Assembly (NCBI GenBank): GCA_964346375.1
Contig: CAYFUL010000021.1
Span: forward strand, 1 to 25,140
Reading direction: 5' to 3'
Length of the DNA stretch: 25,140 nt
Origin: CAYFUL01 sp964346375
GTDB taxonomy: Bacteria > Bacillota > Clostridia > Tissierellales > Peptoniphilaceae
Position numbers and translations under genes: made by a program. The notes below the pieces were generated by a model. The model was not told where the DNA came from and did not search any database. It saw only the letters and a list, made by a program, of their open reading frames with translations. The number at the start of each line of letters is the position of its first letter. Positions within the stretch are counted from its first letter, which is position 1. Shown here one piece after another: positions 7,540 through 14,307 of this stretch.

Positions 7540-9141
7540 CTAATTATATCCTTTAACGTCTTTAAATGCGGAAATAAGGTCGCCTTTTCCATTAAAGACC
7601 CTAGCCCTTGACCAAGAAGCAATCTCCTCTAAATCCCTCATATCTGCTTCGCCCATTGCAATGGAAAAAATTGGTATATCTAAACCCATCTTCTCGTATA
7701 ATTTTCTAACCCTTCCCTTATTTCTACCGTCATTAGTCATTCCATCATATAGGATTACAATTGCTGGACTATATCCAGTTAAATCCTCCTTAGAAATCTC
7801 CTCTAGGGCAAATTCTAAAGCCTTGTAGAGTTTAGTACCCCCATTTGGTTTTAGAGCCTTTACTTCTTCATAAGCCCTCTCTAGTTCCTCCCCATTTCCC
7901 CTTGCAACAATGGTATTTCTAATTTTAGATTCAAAGGGAATAAAATAGGTTATGTCCTTTTCAGTACCCTGAAGTAAATTGGACTTAGCCCTAGCAGGAA
8001 TTAGTACCTCATAAAGTGCATTTACCAATTGGTAATTTCCATCCCCTTCCATAGAACCGGAGTAGTCTAAAATATATACGGTGTAGGATGGTTTTTTAAA
8101 GGAGGATTGGTAAAGGTAAAGGGCAGTATTTATAACATCAGGCTGTGGCAGAGGAGTAGCTGTAAGAATTTCGTCAGTAATAATTCCCCAGTCCTTATTA
8201 AAAATTTCTTCATTACCTGTAACTGTATTAAAGGCATCTCGCCTTCCAGTTGCCATAATCTTCTTTTGAGCCTCATCACTTAAAATATAGTCTTGAAATT
8301 TTAAAAACGCCTCTTCCTTTTTACTATCCCCCTTATCCACATAGGCAAGGGGCGAGTCGCTAAAGGTAAGTCCGTCACGAGGATAGATAATGTAAATTGG
8401 TTCTTCTCCTCTTTTTATAAACTCAAGGTTTGCCTGAATCATCATAGTTTCGTAGTTAACCATTGCGTCGTATTCACCAGTTAGAAATAAATCCTTTAAC
8501 CAACCAGATGAACCAGAGGACCTATTTACTCCAGAGAGAAGGAGTTTAATATCCTCTTGTAGTTTTTTATCCTCAAGGTCCTCAATAGTTAAACCACCCT
8601 CTATTGGGTCAAGGGAGTTTAAAAATCCAAGGTATGCACTGGCTCCAGAGTTGGACTGTGTAGCACTGTTCATTGCAAATTTTAGTTTACCCTCACTAAT
8701 GGCGTCCATAATATCCCTTACGAAAACCTCTTTGCCAACAAAACCAAGTTCTTCAGCTTTAGATTTTTTTATTCCAAAAACTATTGGTGTAATTGAGGTA
8801 GTCTTTTCATGTTTAAGTAGCTTTTTAGTATCTCCCATAGAGAGCCACATGGAATTAGCCGGCCATACTCCGTCGTATTCCATCTCTCCATGTTGAAGCA
8901 TTCTCATAATATCTAGAGAACCCTTGTAATCAATAGAAATATTAATACGGTTATTAACAGCATAGTCCTCTATAATTGGTTCTAACTCCTTTAATTCAGA
9001 ACCAGCAACAATTTTTAACTCCATACCATTTCCAGCAGAAAAATCTCCAGAACTGGTTGCCTCTTTTCCTCCATTATTATTCTGGCCGCATCCCACAAGT
9101 AGTAATGCAAGAAGCATAAATAGTATTCTAAATTTTCTCAT
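7540..9141 (-). CDS. Lipoprotein with substrate-binding domain fused to vWA domain
   Basis: 533-residue exported lipoprotein. The signal peptide ends LLLVGCGQ (lipid-anchored Cys18). Residues about 40-340 form a type-2 extracellular binding-protein domain (ELKIVAGSELKELEPII at the start, YDGVWPANSMW, FAMNSATQSNSGASAYLG, DSPLAYVD). Residues about 352-530 form a von Willebrand A domain with an intact MIDAS metal site: DYSGSMEG (Asp359, Ser361, Ser363), Thr436 in NGGTKLY and Asp466 in LYDGMTNDG. This implies a metal-dependent protein-protein contact on the outer face of the membrane controlled by, or sensing, a bound ligand; the ligand is unknown and no ABC permease is encoded nearby. First gene of the unit, with AGGAGG before the ATG and a promoter just upstream. 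Confidence 0.9.
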   Translation of the reverse strand: MRKFRILFMLLALLLVGCGQNNNGGKEATSSGDFSAGNGMELKIVAGSELKELEPIIEDYAVNNRINISIDYKGSLDIMRMLQHGEMEYDGVWPANSMWLSMGDTKKLLKHEKTTSITPIVFGIKKSKAEELGFVGKEVFVRDIMDAISEGKLKFAMNSATQSNSGASAYLGFLNSLDPIEGGLTIEDLEDKKLQEDIKLLLSGVNRSSGSSGWLKDLFLTGEYDAMVNYETMMIQANLEFIKRGEEPIYIIYPRDGLTFSDSPLAYVDKGDSKKEEAFLKFQDYILSDEAQKKIMATGRRDAFNTVTGNEEIFNKDWGIITDEILTATPLPQPDVINTALYLYQSSFKKPSYTVYILDYSGSMEGDGNYQLVNALYEVLIPARAKSNLLQGTEKDITYFIPFESKIRNTIVARGNGEELERAYEEVKALKPNGGTKLYKALEFALEEISKEDLTGYSPAIVILYDGMTNDGRNKGRVRKLYEKMGLDIPIFSIAMGEADMRDLEEIASWSRARVFNGKGDLISAFKDVKGYN

Positions 9142-9179
9142 ATATACCTCCTACCTACATATTACCCTATAAATTGGGG

Positions 9180-9208
9180 AGAATATGGGAAGAAATGCCT
9201 GTTTACAA
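9180..9208 (-). promoter_or_regulatory. Sigma-A-type promoter for the vWA/XpaC/SBP/TelA unit
   Basis: TTGTAA (9208-9203), a 17-base spacer and TATTCT (9185-9180) stand about 40 bases ahead of the lipoprotein start in the right orientation. Confidence 0.6.
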
Positions 9209-9338
9209 AGATTTTACATAGGGTTTAAATCTATTTGTTAATTCTATTTCTAGGAATGTTATTCCGAAAAAAATAGGGTGTGGCGGCAAATATTATAGGC
9301 TTTAATCTAAAAGTTTATTTATTTATTTTAAGGGGGAC

Positions 9339-9368
9339 AAGGGGAGAAACTGCGTTATTTCTCCCCTT
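9339..9368. other. Strong orphan hairpin in the 9142-9889 non-coding region
   Basis: A perfect 11-bp stem AAGGGGAGAAA/TTTCTCCCCTT (9339-9349, 9358-9368) closes an 8-base loop. It is followed on the plus strand by AGTTTTGTT, a poor T run. No gene ends here on either strand. It could terminate a small RNA starting in 9230-9300, but no convincing promoter was seen. Confidence 0.55.
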
Positions 9369-9448
9369 AGTTTTGTTGTGCCGGTGTTTTATAAAATTGG
9401 AATTCGAAAAAATTTTGCAATGCAAATATATTCCATTGTACCGATGCA

Positions 9449-9563
9449 CTCTCCCCGCGGGTCGGGCGGGGCCCCGACGCCCTACCATGAATTACGAATA
9501 TACAACTGAATTAAAAATGTTCGAAAAAAATGCCGTATCTCTACAGCATCTCTATAATAAATT
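9449..9563 (+). repeat. GC-rich direct repeat, copy A (long form)
   Basis: Starts with the GC core CCCCGCGGGTCGGGCGGGG preceded by CTCT, then continues GACGCCCTACCATGAATTAC and on through an A-rich stretch and a worn hairpin (GCCGTA-TCTC-TACAGC) to about 9563. It matches copy C (9783-9897) nearly base for base over roughly 110 bases. In copy C the hairpin part is the functional terminator of the thioesterase gene; here it has a mismatch and no gene to terminate. Confidence 0.85.
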
Positions 9564-9568
9564 TTATA

Positions 9569-9596
9569 GGTTTGAATTTTTCAAACTCACAATTTA
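9569..9596 (+). repeat. Hairpin element, inverted partner of the copy at 4621-4656
   Basis: GTTTGAA/TTCAAAC (9570-9576, 9580-9586) followed by TCACAATTTA. It matches the reverse strand of 4621-4656 apart from one extra A and one or two substitutions. The two copies face each other across the whole four-gene block. Confidence 0.6.
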
Positions 9597-9603
9597 AAAT
9601 ATC

Positions 9604-9620
9604 TCGAAAAAGTTTTTCGA
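9604..9620. repeat. Perfect short inverted repeat
   Basis: TCGAAAAA and TTTTTCGA are separated by one G. Its role is unknown; it could be a protein-binding site or the tip of a larger structured repeat. Confidence 0.5.
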
Positions 9621-9721
9621 AGTTAAATATCCTTCTTGTTATGTTGCCAATCCATTCCACAATACCAATGATATTACGTTACATATATTTTAATACATAT
9701 CTATTTCACGGTACCGACACC

Positions 9722-9744
9722 CTCTCCCCGCGGGTCGGGCGGGG
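9722..9744 (+). repeat. GC-rich repeat, copy B (core only)
   Basis: Carries the same 23-base CTCT + CCCCGCGGGTCGGGCGGGG core as copies A and C, but is followed by unrelated sequence. The GTACCGA a few bases upstream is shared with copy A, so the repeat extends to the left as well. Confidence 0.85.
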
Positions 9745-9782
9745 ACTTCTTGGTATCCTTCGTAAAATTGTTCTAGGTAACC

Positions 9783-9897
9783 CTCTCCCCGCGGGTCGGG
9801 CGGGGACGCCCGACGCCCTACCATGAATTACGAATATACAACTGAATTAAAAATGTTTGAAAAAAAACGCCGTATTTCTACGGCATCTTTTATAAAT
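9783..9897 (+). repeat. GC-rich direct repeat, copy C (long form)
   Basis: The same core (9783-9805) is followed by the long tail shared with copy A, ending at the thioesterase stop codon. The core can fold on itself (CCCCGC/GCGGGG with a 7-base loop). Such GC density is out of place in this AT-rich region. Confidence 0.85.
9860..9884 (-). terminator. Terminator of the ttcA-like/xth/fprA/thioesterase operon
   Basis: On the minus strand, stem GCCGTA/TACGGC (9884-9879 and 9874-9869) with a GAAA loop is followed by a run of eight T (plus-strand A 9860-9867). It sits directly after the thioesterase stop. Confidence 0.85.
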
Positions 9898-10282
9898 TCT
9901 TAAATTTTTCTTTCTTAGCTTTTGTCCTCTCCATAAATTTATCAAGGTCGGTTAAATACCTTCCATGTTTTGCGGAGCCTACCTCTTCTAATTCATCGTA
10001 TAATTTTGCGCTAAAGGTAAGTTTACTTCCTTCCATCTCTATTAATTCAACTTCACAGGTTACATGCATTCCTATTGGAGTTGCGCCCTTATGTTTCATA
10101 TCTATATAGGTTCCTACACTTCCCTTGCCAACAGAAGCGTCTGTCATTTCCTTACAGGTCATTTCAATTAGTAGTAGCATTTCCGGAGTGGAGAATACTT
10201 CAAAACCAGGGTTGCCCACAGCGGCTGCTGTATTTTCAAATACTACCTCCACAGTTTTTTTGTGTTTATCTCCTACTTTCAT
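9890..10282 (-). CDS. Hotdog-fold thioesterase (FlK-like family)
   Basis: 130-residue protein of the FlK/acyl-CoA thioesterase type. It opens with VFENTAAAVGNPGFEVFSTP, and the FlK catalytic trio has counterparts at Thr32 (STPEM), Glu40 (LLLIEMT) and His64 (MKHKGATP), with spacing close to that of fluoroacetyl-CoA thioesterase. Members hydrolyse short acyl-CoA thioesters; fluoroacetyl specificity is not implied, because most relatives in anaerobes are of unknown substrate. The ATG overlaps the flavodiiron stop by one base (TAATG), so translation is coupled. Complete, normal length, last gene of its operon, followed at once by a terminator. Confidence 0.85.
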   Translation of the reverse strand: MKVGDKHKKTVEVVFENTAAAVGNPGFEVFSTPEMLLLIEMTCKEMTDASVGKGSVGTYIDMKHKGATPIGMHVTCEVELIEMEGSKLTFSAKLYDELEEVGSAKHGRYLTDLDKFMERTKAKKEKFKNL

Positions 10283-11493
10283 TACTTCTTATCCTCAAGT
10301 ATTCTTCTTGCCATTTCTCTTCCAAGTTCCTTTAGTTGTGCAATTTCATCTGAATTTGCAGCTCCTTGTACCTCTGGCATTATATCTATACAATCTAGTT
10401 TTTGGTCCTCAATAAAACCCTTTAGTCTCTTCATAGCTCCACCAGACCATGAATAAGAACCAAATACTCCCCAAATATTGTTCTTCATTTTTTGGTGCTT
10501 TAGATCATTTAATAAATTGTCCATTGGTGGGAAAATGTCGTTGTCGTAGGAACATGAGCCTAAAATTACTCCCTTGTGCTTCCAAGTGTCTGATAGTATA
10601 TAGGACATATCTATCTTGGTTATGTCGCTAATCTTTACTACTCCTACTCCACCTTCTACTACTCCCTGTGCTACTGCCTCTGCCATTCTCTCTGTATTTC
10701 CATACATTGATCCGTATACGATTATTACTCCATCTGTAGTCTCCTGTTTTGCAAGTCTTGTATATAGATCAACTATTCTTAAAGGGTCCTTTCTCCAAAT
10801 TGGGCCATGGTCTGGACAGATCATATTGATTTTTAATCCTGCTAGCTTATTTAATGCAGCTAGTGCCTGTTTAGAATACTTTCCAACTATGTTTATATAG
10901 TACCTTGTAGTTTCGTCTAGGTATTGGTCGTCAAAGTCTATTTGGTCGTCAAATATTGCTCCGTCTAGTGTACCAAAACCTCCGAAGATATCCTGTGAAT
11001 ATAGAATTCCCGTCTCCTCTTCGTAGCAAACCATAGACTCTGGCCAGTGTACCATCGGTGTTAAATAGAAGGTGTATTTTTTATCTCCAAGTTCTATTGT
11101 CTCTCCGTCAGAAACTATTATTAACTTGTCCTCTTTTATGCCGTAGTAGTTGTCTAAAAATTGTACAGTTCTCTTATTACATACTATTTTTGCCTTTGGA
11201 TACTTATCCATTATTGTAGTTAGTCCAGAGCTGTGGTCTGGCTCAACATGGTCTATAATAATATAGTCTAAATCCTCTCCATCAAGGGTATCAGATAGTC
11301 TTTCAAGAAAAACTGTTATAGTATTTAATTTAACTGTGTCGATTAGAATATTTGCCTTTCCCTTTACAAGGTATGAATTGTAGGCAACACCATCTGGAAT
11401 TGGCCACATTCCCTCAAATTTATGGGTTAATCTGTCATTTACTCCAATATAGTAAAAGTTTTCGTCGATTTTTTGACTAAGTAAGTTATCCAT
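10282..11493 (-). CDS. fprA: Flavodiiron protein (FprA-type oxygen/NO reductase)
   Basis: 403 residues, the standard length for a two-domain flavodiiron protein. The N-terminal metallo-beta-lactamase-like domain has all di-iron ligands: H82-x-E84-x-D86-H87 in DHVEPDHSSG, H149 (PMVHWPES), D168 (YSQDIFGG) and H229 (CPDHGPIW). The C-terminal flavodoxin domain begins at about 252 with the FMN phosphate loop YGSMYGNTERMAE. It reduces O2 to water (or NO to N2O) in the cytosol, taking electrons from rubredoxin or other carriers, and protects anaerobes from air. An AAGGAGG site precedes the start. It follows exonuclease III by 9 bases in the same operon. Confidence 0.96.
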   Translation of the reverse strand: MDNLLSQKIDENFYYIGVNDRLTHKFEGMWPIPDGVAYNSYLVKGKANILIDTVKLNTITVFLERLSDTLDGEDLDYIIIDHVEPDHSSGLTTIMDKYPKAKIVCNKRTVQFLDNYYGIKEDKLIIVSDGETIELGDKKYTFYLTPMVHWPESMVCYEEETGILYSQDIFGGFGTLDGAIFDDQIDFDDQYLDETTRYYINIVGKYSKQALAALNKLAGLKINMICPDHGPIWRKDPLRIVDLYTRLAKQETTDGVIIVYGSMYGNTERMAEAVAQGVVEGGVGVVKISDITKIDMSYILSDTWKHKGVILGSCSYDNDIFPPMDNLLNDLKHQKMKNNIWGVFGSYSWSGGAMKRLKGFIEDQKLDCIDIMPEVQGAANSDEIAQLKELGREMARRILEDKK

Positions 11494-11502
11494 ACTACCT
11501 CC

Positions 11503-12255
11503 TTATTTTAATATTAGTTCCACTGGACAGTGATCCGAACCAAGTACACTTGGATGAATCAGCGCATCTTCCACACTACTTATAAATCTATTACTTACAA
11601 CGAAGTAATCAATTCTCCAACCAATATTTCTCTCTCTACTCTTGGCAAAGTAACTCCACCAAGTATAACTCTCTGTCTTATCTGGATAGAAGTACCTATA
11701 GGTATCTGTAAATCCACTTTCTAAAAGAATTGAAAATTTTTCCCTTTCCTCATCAGAGAATCCTGCATTTTTTCTATTAGACGCGGGATTTGCAATGTCA
11801 ATTTCATTATGGGCAACGTTTAAATCCCCACATAGTATAACTGGTTTTATACTATCTAATTTTAAAAGGTACTCCTTAAAATCGTCCTCCCATTTCATTC
11901 TATAGTCAAGCCTTGCAAGTCCCCTTTGAGAATTTGGAGTATAGACTGTAACAAAGTAGTAGTCCTCATACTCTAACGTTATTACACGTCCTTCCCTATC
12001 ATGCTCCTCAATCCCCATATCATAGGTTACATTTAAAGGCTCAAGTCTCGTAAAAATTGCAGTACCGGAATAACCCTTCTTCTCTGCAAAATTATAGTAT
12101 TGAAAATATCCAGGAAGGTCAAGTTCAAGCTGACCTTCAGATAATTTTATCTCCTGTAACGCATAAATATCTGCATTATGCTCATTAAAAAAGTCCATAA
12201 AGCCCTTTTTAAGTGCGGCTCTAAGTCCATTTACATTCCACGATACAAATTTCAT
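11503..12255 (-). CDS. xth: Exodeoxyribonuclease III (AP endonuclease family)
   Basis: 250-residue member of the Mg-dependent endonuclease/exonuclease/phosphatase superfamily. Seen motifs: [13 protein letters not shown] at the start, LQEIKL with metal-binding Glu35, [25 protein letters not shown] and the terminal GSDHCPVEL with the catalytic Asp-His pair. It cuts DNA 5' to abasic sites and has 3'-5' exonuclease activity in base excision repair. Length is normal and complete. It starts one base after the ttcA-like stop and precedes the flavodiiron gene, so DNA repair and oxygen removal appear co-transcribed. Confidence 0.95.
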   Translation of the reverse strand: MKFVSWNVNGLRAALKKGFMDFFNEHNADIYALQEIKLSEGQLELDLPGYFQYYNFAEKKGYSGTAIFTRLEPLNVTYDMGIEEHDREGRVITLEYEDYYFVTVYTPNSQRGLARLDYRMKWEDDFKEYLLKLDSIKPVILCGDLNVAHNEIDIANPASNRKNAGFSDEEREKFSILLESGFTDTYRYFYPDKTESYTWWSYFAKSRERNIGWRIDYFVVSNRFISSVEDALIHPSVLGSDHCPVELILK

Positions 12256-12256
12256 A

Positions 12257-13063
12257 TTAATATTCCTCTAAAAAATTATGTTTCTCACTGCCCTTCTTCC
12301 AACCTACAATGGCATCAAGGTTTACATTTTCGGCAGTTCTAAAAATATTTATACCAGCATTTTTATTTACCTTTTTTATATTGGCAATTAAATGCTTAAC
12401 ATAGACGCGCATACTTCCCTCGTCCTTTTCAGCAACTTCGCAGGCACAGTCCAGTGGACTAATTCCACAGTGGTTCATATATCTAATAATGGATTTTTCT
12501 TCAACATAGTACATAGGACGAATAAGTTCCATATTTTCAAAGTTGTCGCTTTTTAACTTAGGCATCATGGTTTTATAGGTGCCATTAAAAAGTACATTTA
12601 ACATAATGGTTTCAATAACATCGTCAAAATGGTGCCCAAGTGCTAATTTATTACACCCAAGTTCCTGCGCCTTATTGTATAAATTTCCCCTTCTCATTCT
12701 TGCACACATATAGCAAGGTTTATCACCAGAAATTCTATCGGCAACTTCAAAAATATCAGAGTTGTGAATCTTTACGGGAATACCCATAGCCTTACAATTT
12801 TCTTCAAGAACAATTCTATTTTCACTTCTATATCCAGGGTCCATTGCAATAAATTCCAGTTCAAATTTTTGTTTGCCATGTTTTTGAAGCTCCTGAAATA
12901 ATTTTGCAAGGGTTAGAGAATCCTTTCCCCCTGAAATTGCAACGCCAATTTTATCTCCTTCACTAACTAATTCGTAGTGATTAATAGCTTTAATAAATCG
13001 CACCCAAATTTCCTTGCGGTAAGTTTTAATTAGTGCTCTTTCAATTTCAATTATGCTCTTCAT
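12257..13063 (-). CDS. TtcA-like PP-loop ATPase (tRNA thiolation family)
   Basis: 268 residues with the ATP-binding PP-loop SGGKDS at 44-49, the CxxC pair C117/C120 in [20 protein letters not shown], and further cysteines C206/C208 in LDCACEV. TtcA enzymes place sulfur on cytidine 32 of tRNA through a [4Fe-4S] cluster held by a CxxC plus a distal cysteine; the arrangement here fits, but several related families (TilS, other thiolases) share the fold, so the exact tRNA target is open. The ribosome site ahead of ATG 13063 is weak (GGGG about 13 bases away). First gene of the operon. Confidence 0.85.
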   Translation of the reverse strand: MKSIIEIERALIKTYRKEIWVRFIKAINHYELVSEGDKIGVAISGGKDSLTLAKLFQELQKHGKQKFELEFIAMDPGYRSENRIVLEENCKAMGIPVKIHNSDIFEVADRISGDKPCYMCARMRRGNLYNKAQELGCNKLALGHHFDDVIETIMLNVLFNGTYKTMMPKLKSDNFENMELIRPMYYVEEKSIIRYMNHCGISPLDCACEVAEKDEGSMRVYVKHLIANIKKVNKNAGINIFRTAENVNLDAIVGWKKGSEKHNFLEEY

Positions 13064-13091
13064 CTGATTTATTTACCCCAATTCTAAATAA

Positions 13092-13120
13092 ATTATAACA
13101 TTTCCAGTAAAAAAGTTGAA
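13092..13120 (-). promoter_or_regulatory. Extended -10 promoter of the ttcA-like operon
   Basis: TGTTATAAT supplies a perfect -10 (13097-13092) with the upstream TG. TTCAAC (13120-13115) at a 17-base spacing is a poor -35. It is located 30-60 bases before the first gene. Confidence 0.65.
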
Positions 13121-13263
13121 GAAAACTAAAGGTAGATTATGGATGACTATAAAAAAATTTTAACGGCTTATTAAAAATCCCCACCATATTTTAATAAAAG
13201 TAATTGTAAAATAAAAAAATTTGTTGAAATTGGTATATGAAAAGGTTTGGAATAATGTTAAAA

Positions 13264-13269
13264 TATAAT
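13264..13269 (+). promoter_or_regulatory. Candidate -10 box of the SDR gene
   Basis: A perfect TATAAT lies 28 bases ahead of the ATG, but no good -35 hexamer is found at 16-18 bases. The remaining 13121-13263 between the divergent genes shows nothing else clear. Confidence 0.4.
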
Positions 13270-13297
13270 CAAAGATTAAAAATAAAAAGGAGGACTT

Positions 13298-14044
13298 ATG
13301 TTATTACAAGATAAAGTTGCAATAGTAACAGGTGGAACTAGAGGTATAGGATTTGGAATAGTAAAGGCATATTTAAAAGAAGGTGCCATAGTAATACTAG
13401 CAGGTTCAAGAGAAGAGACAGTAAGAAATGCCTTAGAGAAAATAAAAACAGAGAACCCAAATGCAAAAGTAGAGGGAATTTGGCCAGACCTAACTAACTA
13501 CGAAGACGTAAAGAAGAATTTTGATGCAGTAGTAGAAAAATATGGACGTATAGATATTCTTGCAAATAATGCAGGAGTTTCAGCAGATGAACCATTTTCT
13601 CAAACTACTCAGGAGATGTTTGAGAGTGTAATGGCAATAAACGTAACTGCAATATTTAACTGTTCAAGGGCAGTTTATGACAACATGGTAGCAAATAAAT
13701 CGGGAGTAATAATAAATACATCCTCAATGGTAAGTAGAGATGCACAGACATCGGGAATAGCATACCCAACAAGTAAATTTGCAGTAAATGGATTTACCCT
13801 TGCCCTTGCAAGAGATCTTGCCCGTTATGGAATAAGAGTAAATGCAGTTGCGCCTGGAATTACTCACACAGATATGGTAGATGCACTTCCAAGGGATGTA
13901 ATTCAACCACTTATTAATATGATTCCACTAGATAGACTGGGAGAGCCAGAGGATATTGCAAACGCATTTGTATTTTTAGCAAGTGATTACGCAAGCTATA
14001 TTTCAGGACAGGTAATTCACGTAGACGGATTAGCAAGAGTATAA
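13298..14044 (+). CDS. Short-chain dehydrogenase/reductase, BaiA/FabG-like
   Basis: 248-residue classical SDR. It has the cofactor loop TGGTRGIG (11-18), NNAG (90-93), and the catalytic Ser143, Tyr156 and Lys160 (YPTSK), plus VAPGITHTDM. Many stretches follow bile-acid 3-alpha-hydroxysteroid dehydrogenase BaiA as I remember it (QDKV, TGGTRGIGF, PDLT, GVIINT, SGI-YPTSK), so a hydroxysteroid or other secondary-alcohol substrate is plausible; FabG-type oxoacyl reduction is the alternative. AGGAGG precedes the start. It is followed by a terminator, then by an old-yellow-enzyme gene on the same strand, which strengthens the idea of a joint redox pathway. Confidence 0.88.
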   Translation: MLLQDKVAIVTGGTRGIGFGIVKAYLKEGAIVILAGSREETVRNALEKIKTENPNAKVEGIWPDLTNYEDVKKNFDAVVEKYGRIDILANNAGVSADEPFSQTTQEMFESVMAINVTAIFNCSRAVYDNMVANKSGVIINTSSMVSRDAQTSGIAYPTSKFAVNGFTLALARDLARYGIRVNAVAPGITHTDMVDALPRDVIQPLINMIPLDRLGEPEDIANAFVFLASDYASYISGQVIHVDGLARV

Positions 14045-14098
14045 AATTTGAAAAAACATAGAGAATTTTCTTATGTAAAACATTATTAAAATATTAAG

Positions 14099-14160
14099 AG
14101 GACCAAGGAGAAATTATTGACACGAAATTGCCAGTACATTTTCTCCATTGGTCCTTTTTG
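14099..14160 (+). terminator. Long-stem terminator of the SDR gene
   Basis: AGGACCAA/TTGGTCCT (14099-14106, 14148-14155) is continued by GGAGAAA/TTTCTCC (14107-14113, 14140-14146) with one bulged base, a 26-base loop and five T at the end. The loop is unusually large for a plain terminator. Confidence 0.8.
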
Positions 14161-14221
14161 TATATTCATAGATAAGTCTAGAATAATTTACCTAAGAAAA
14201 ATAATATAACCGTAAAATAAA

Positions 14222-14250
14222 TTGACAAAATATTATTTAGATGATATTCT
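14222..14250 (+). promoter_or_regulatory. Strong promoter of the OYE gene
   Basis: TTGACA (14222-14227), a 17-base spacer and TATTCT (14245-14250). It is the best -35 in the window and is aligned with the oxidoreductase gene starting at 14308. Confidence 0.78.
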
Positions 14251-14260
14251 TCTATTAAAG

Positions 14261-14288
14261 CGAATAGTGTTCACCGAAGTATATTCGT
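14261..14288 (+). promoter_or_regulatory. Inverted repeat in the OYE leader, possible operator
   Basis: CGAATA (14261-14266) and TATTCG (14283-14288) are separated by 16 bases and lie just past the predicted transcription start, where a repressor could act. No regulator gene is adjacent. Confidence 0.4.
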
Positions 14289-14307
14289 ATTGTTTAGGAG
14301 GATAACT

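Noticed and set aside
9280..9826. Two plus-strand open frames of about 100 codons containing LPAGRAG segments
   Set aside because: They are translations of the GC-rich repeat and its tail, lack ribosome sites and have no domain-like composition.
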